Assembly (NCBI GenBank): GCA_001600175.1
Contig: BCJC01000002.1
Coordinates: forward strand, 434,001-498,000
Direction: 5' to 3'
Source of the DNA: Erythrobasidium yunnanense
Lineage: Eukaryota; Basidiomycota; Cystobasidiomycetes; Erythrobasidiales; Erythrobasidiaceae
Length of the DNA: 64,000 bases
The notes under the pieces are model-generated. The model was not told the origin of the DNA and did not search any database. It saw nothing but the letters and a program-made list of their open reading frames with translations. The translations under genes and the position numbers were made by a program. Shown here one piece after another: positions 62,623 to 64,000 of the stretch. How positions within the stretch are numbered: the first letter of the stretch is position 1; every line of letters begins with the position of its first letter.

Positions 62623-63921
62623 ATGGGACTACTGGCGTCGAAGAGAGCAAGAGCGCTGGTCCTGCTTACGATTCAGAACGCGACTATCGGCCTACTCACT
62701 CGCGCATCACGTCTCGGCGACTCAGAAGATCTCTACCTCCCGTCGTCCGCTGTCCTGTTTGCTGAAGTACGTATGTCGCTATCAAGACTCGATATGAGCT
62801 GGTTCTCGAGCGCGAAACACTGCGTTGATCTGACTCCATGCATTTGTTGCAAGTTCATCAAAGCACTCATCAGCTGGAACACTCTTGCTGGCGAACACCG
62901 CAAGAGAGCATCTGACAAGAAAGACGATGGTGCGAATACTAGCGTCTGGTTGGCGTCCTACTATCGACCTCTGCAAGAAGCTGTCGGCGTAAGGCGATCA
63001 GAGCTCCTCAAGCTTTCGGTACCCGCACTGCTATATGCTGGACAGAACAATCTCCTCGTACATATTTCCCATCCTAGAGGCTCTTTACTGCTGTTCGCAT
63101 GCTAATCTTGGTTGTGCCTACCCCCTATTTTCCAGTACATCGCGTTATCCAATCTTAGTGCTGCCATCTATCAGGTCACATATCAGCTCAAGATCCTCAC
63201 GACTGCCGTATGCTCGGTACTACTGTTCGGTCGTCGATACTCCTACCTAAAATGGTTCGCGTTATGCATACTTACTGTCGGCGTAGCGATCGTACAGCTG
63301 CCGACAAGCGACGCTGAGAAGAGTGGAGAGAGCTCCCATGGTGGGCATAACCAGCTGCTCGGCCTGACTAGCATATTCGTGGCCTGTATATCAAGCGCTT
63401 TTGCAGGCTGCTACTTCGAGTAAGCAGCGATAAAGCACCTACGTTCGCTTACTGATATATTGCTTCTTAGAGCCATTCTCAAGCCATCGAAGCAATCAAA
63501 AAAGCTTCCTCCGGCTAGTCTAGCCATGCAAAACTTCCAGCTGGCTTTGGTCTCCATTCCTTTCAGCTTGATAGGGATGTGTCTATCACAGTACGATAGG
63601 GAAAGGATCCTTAGCCAAGGCCTGCTGCATGGCTATACCCCCTTGGCGGTGCTGGTCGTACTGAACCAAGCTGTCGGAGGGCTTCTGATCGCCAGAGTCG
63701 TCAAGGAGGCAGATAGTGTGAGCAAAGGCTTTGCGACGAGCTTTGCAGTGATATGTGAGTGAGCGCGAGTAGCCATCTGAAGATTCTTGTTGACCTGAAT
63801 CGATTCCGTAGTGAGCACGATGATCTCGTCTGCCATGACGCATAGCCTGCCCAGCACGCAGTTCTTAGCCGGAGCGTCATTCGTTGTAGTAGCAACGTCG
63901 TTATTTGCAGCTGTAGATTAG
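62623..63921 (+). CDS. UDP-sugar (nucleotide-sugar) transporter, SLC35A-like
   Basis: This multi-spanning Golgi/ER membrane antiporter exchanges a UDP-sugar for UMP. The start MGLLASKRARALVLLTIQNA leads to the first span. An intron at a GTACGT donor near 62766 joins VLFAE to FIKALISWNTLAGEHRKRA. The family signature is split by an intron: LLKLSVPALLYAGQNNLL joins YIALSNLSAAIYQVTYQLKI, followed by LTTAVCSVLLFGRRYSYLKW. Later spans are LLGLTSIFVACISSAFAGCY, AVLVVLNQAVGGLLIARVVK and, after the last intron, LAGASFVVVATSLFAAVD at the end. About 10 membrane segments are expected. The PALLY..QNNL..A..NL.A...QV.YQ.KI.TTA pattern is shared by UDP-galactose, UDP-GlcNAc and CMP-sialic acid carriers, so the exact sugar is open. 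Confidence 0.9.
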
Positions 63922-64000
63922 ACATCGGCTTTGCCTCTTGCCGAAGCAGTACCAATTCTTTCCAACAATGGATGGCGTTCGCATGCTGTGAGGAAAAGAG
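63922..64000. other. Right edge, 3' flank of the transporter gene
   Basis: The last 79 bases hold no recognisable feature. Confidence 0.4.

Overview
The window is a compact, intron-rich fungal nuclear segment, most likely from a basidiomycete. Introns are mostly 40-60 bases (GT...AG), intergenic gaps are often under 200 bases, and the genes read as ordinary eukaryotic housekeeping proteins: CHD1, MED12, DBP10, cytosolic-type LysRS, eIF2-beta, F1-gamma and TRM112. The SUV39-type SET protein, the RdRP and the membrane-anchored GDSL hydrolases fit a basidiomycete of the Pucciniomycotina or Ustilaginomycotina kind, but the species cannot be fixed from this sequence. I see no transposon, virus-like element, tRNA, rRNA or CRISPR array.

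Layout. 1-13.4 kb (+): the CHD1 chromatin remodeller (5' end outside the window), Mediator subunit MED12, a small coiled-coil/membrane protein and an unrecognised CxxC protein. 13.6-19.4 kb (-): a formate dehydrogenase with a mitochondrial-type leader, then two basic Ser/Arg-rich unknowns that look like old tandem duplicates. 20-24.7 kb (+): a TPR protein and a YMC-type mitochondrial carrier. 25-28.3 kb (-): ATP synthase gamma and eIF2-beta. 28.5-30.4 kb (+): an Sld7-like candidate. 31-36.7 kb (+): three tandem membrane-anchored GDSL/SGNH hydrolases. 36.9-38.5 kb (+): an atypical protein kinase. 38.6-42.7 kb (-): two tandem paralogs of a family I do not recognise. 43.1-45.8 kb (+): DBP10. 46-50.2 kb (-): a small Lys-rich protein, lysyl-tRNA synthetase with two in-frame starts, and TRM112. 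50.3-51.4 kb (+): a BMT5-like 25S rRNA methyltransferase. 51.7-60.3 kb: an H3K9-type (SUV39/Clr4) SET methyltransferase and an RNA-dependent RNA polymerase, tail to tail. 60.8-64 kb: a mitochondrial DEAD-box helicase (-) and a nucleotide-sugar transporter (+).

The strongest biological theme is the convergent SET methyltransferase/RdRP pair at 51.7-60.3 kb. It joins a histone-silencing enzyme to a small-RNA amplification enzyme, with stop codons about 140 bases apart. Other points of interest are three tandem duplications (GDSL x3, unknown family x2, Ser/Arg-rich pair), variant catalytic motifs in the GDSL proteins and the kinase, and several tight divergent promoters joining translation or ribosome genes. 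Exon joins were made by eye, so internal boundaries are approximate unless stated.
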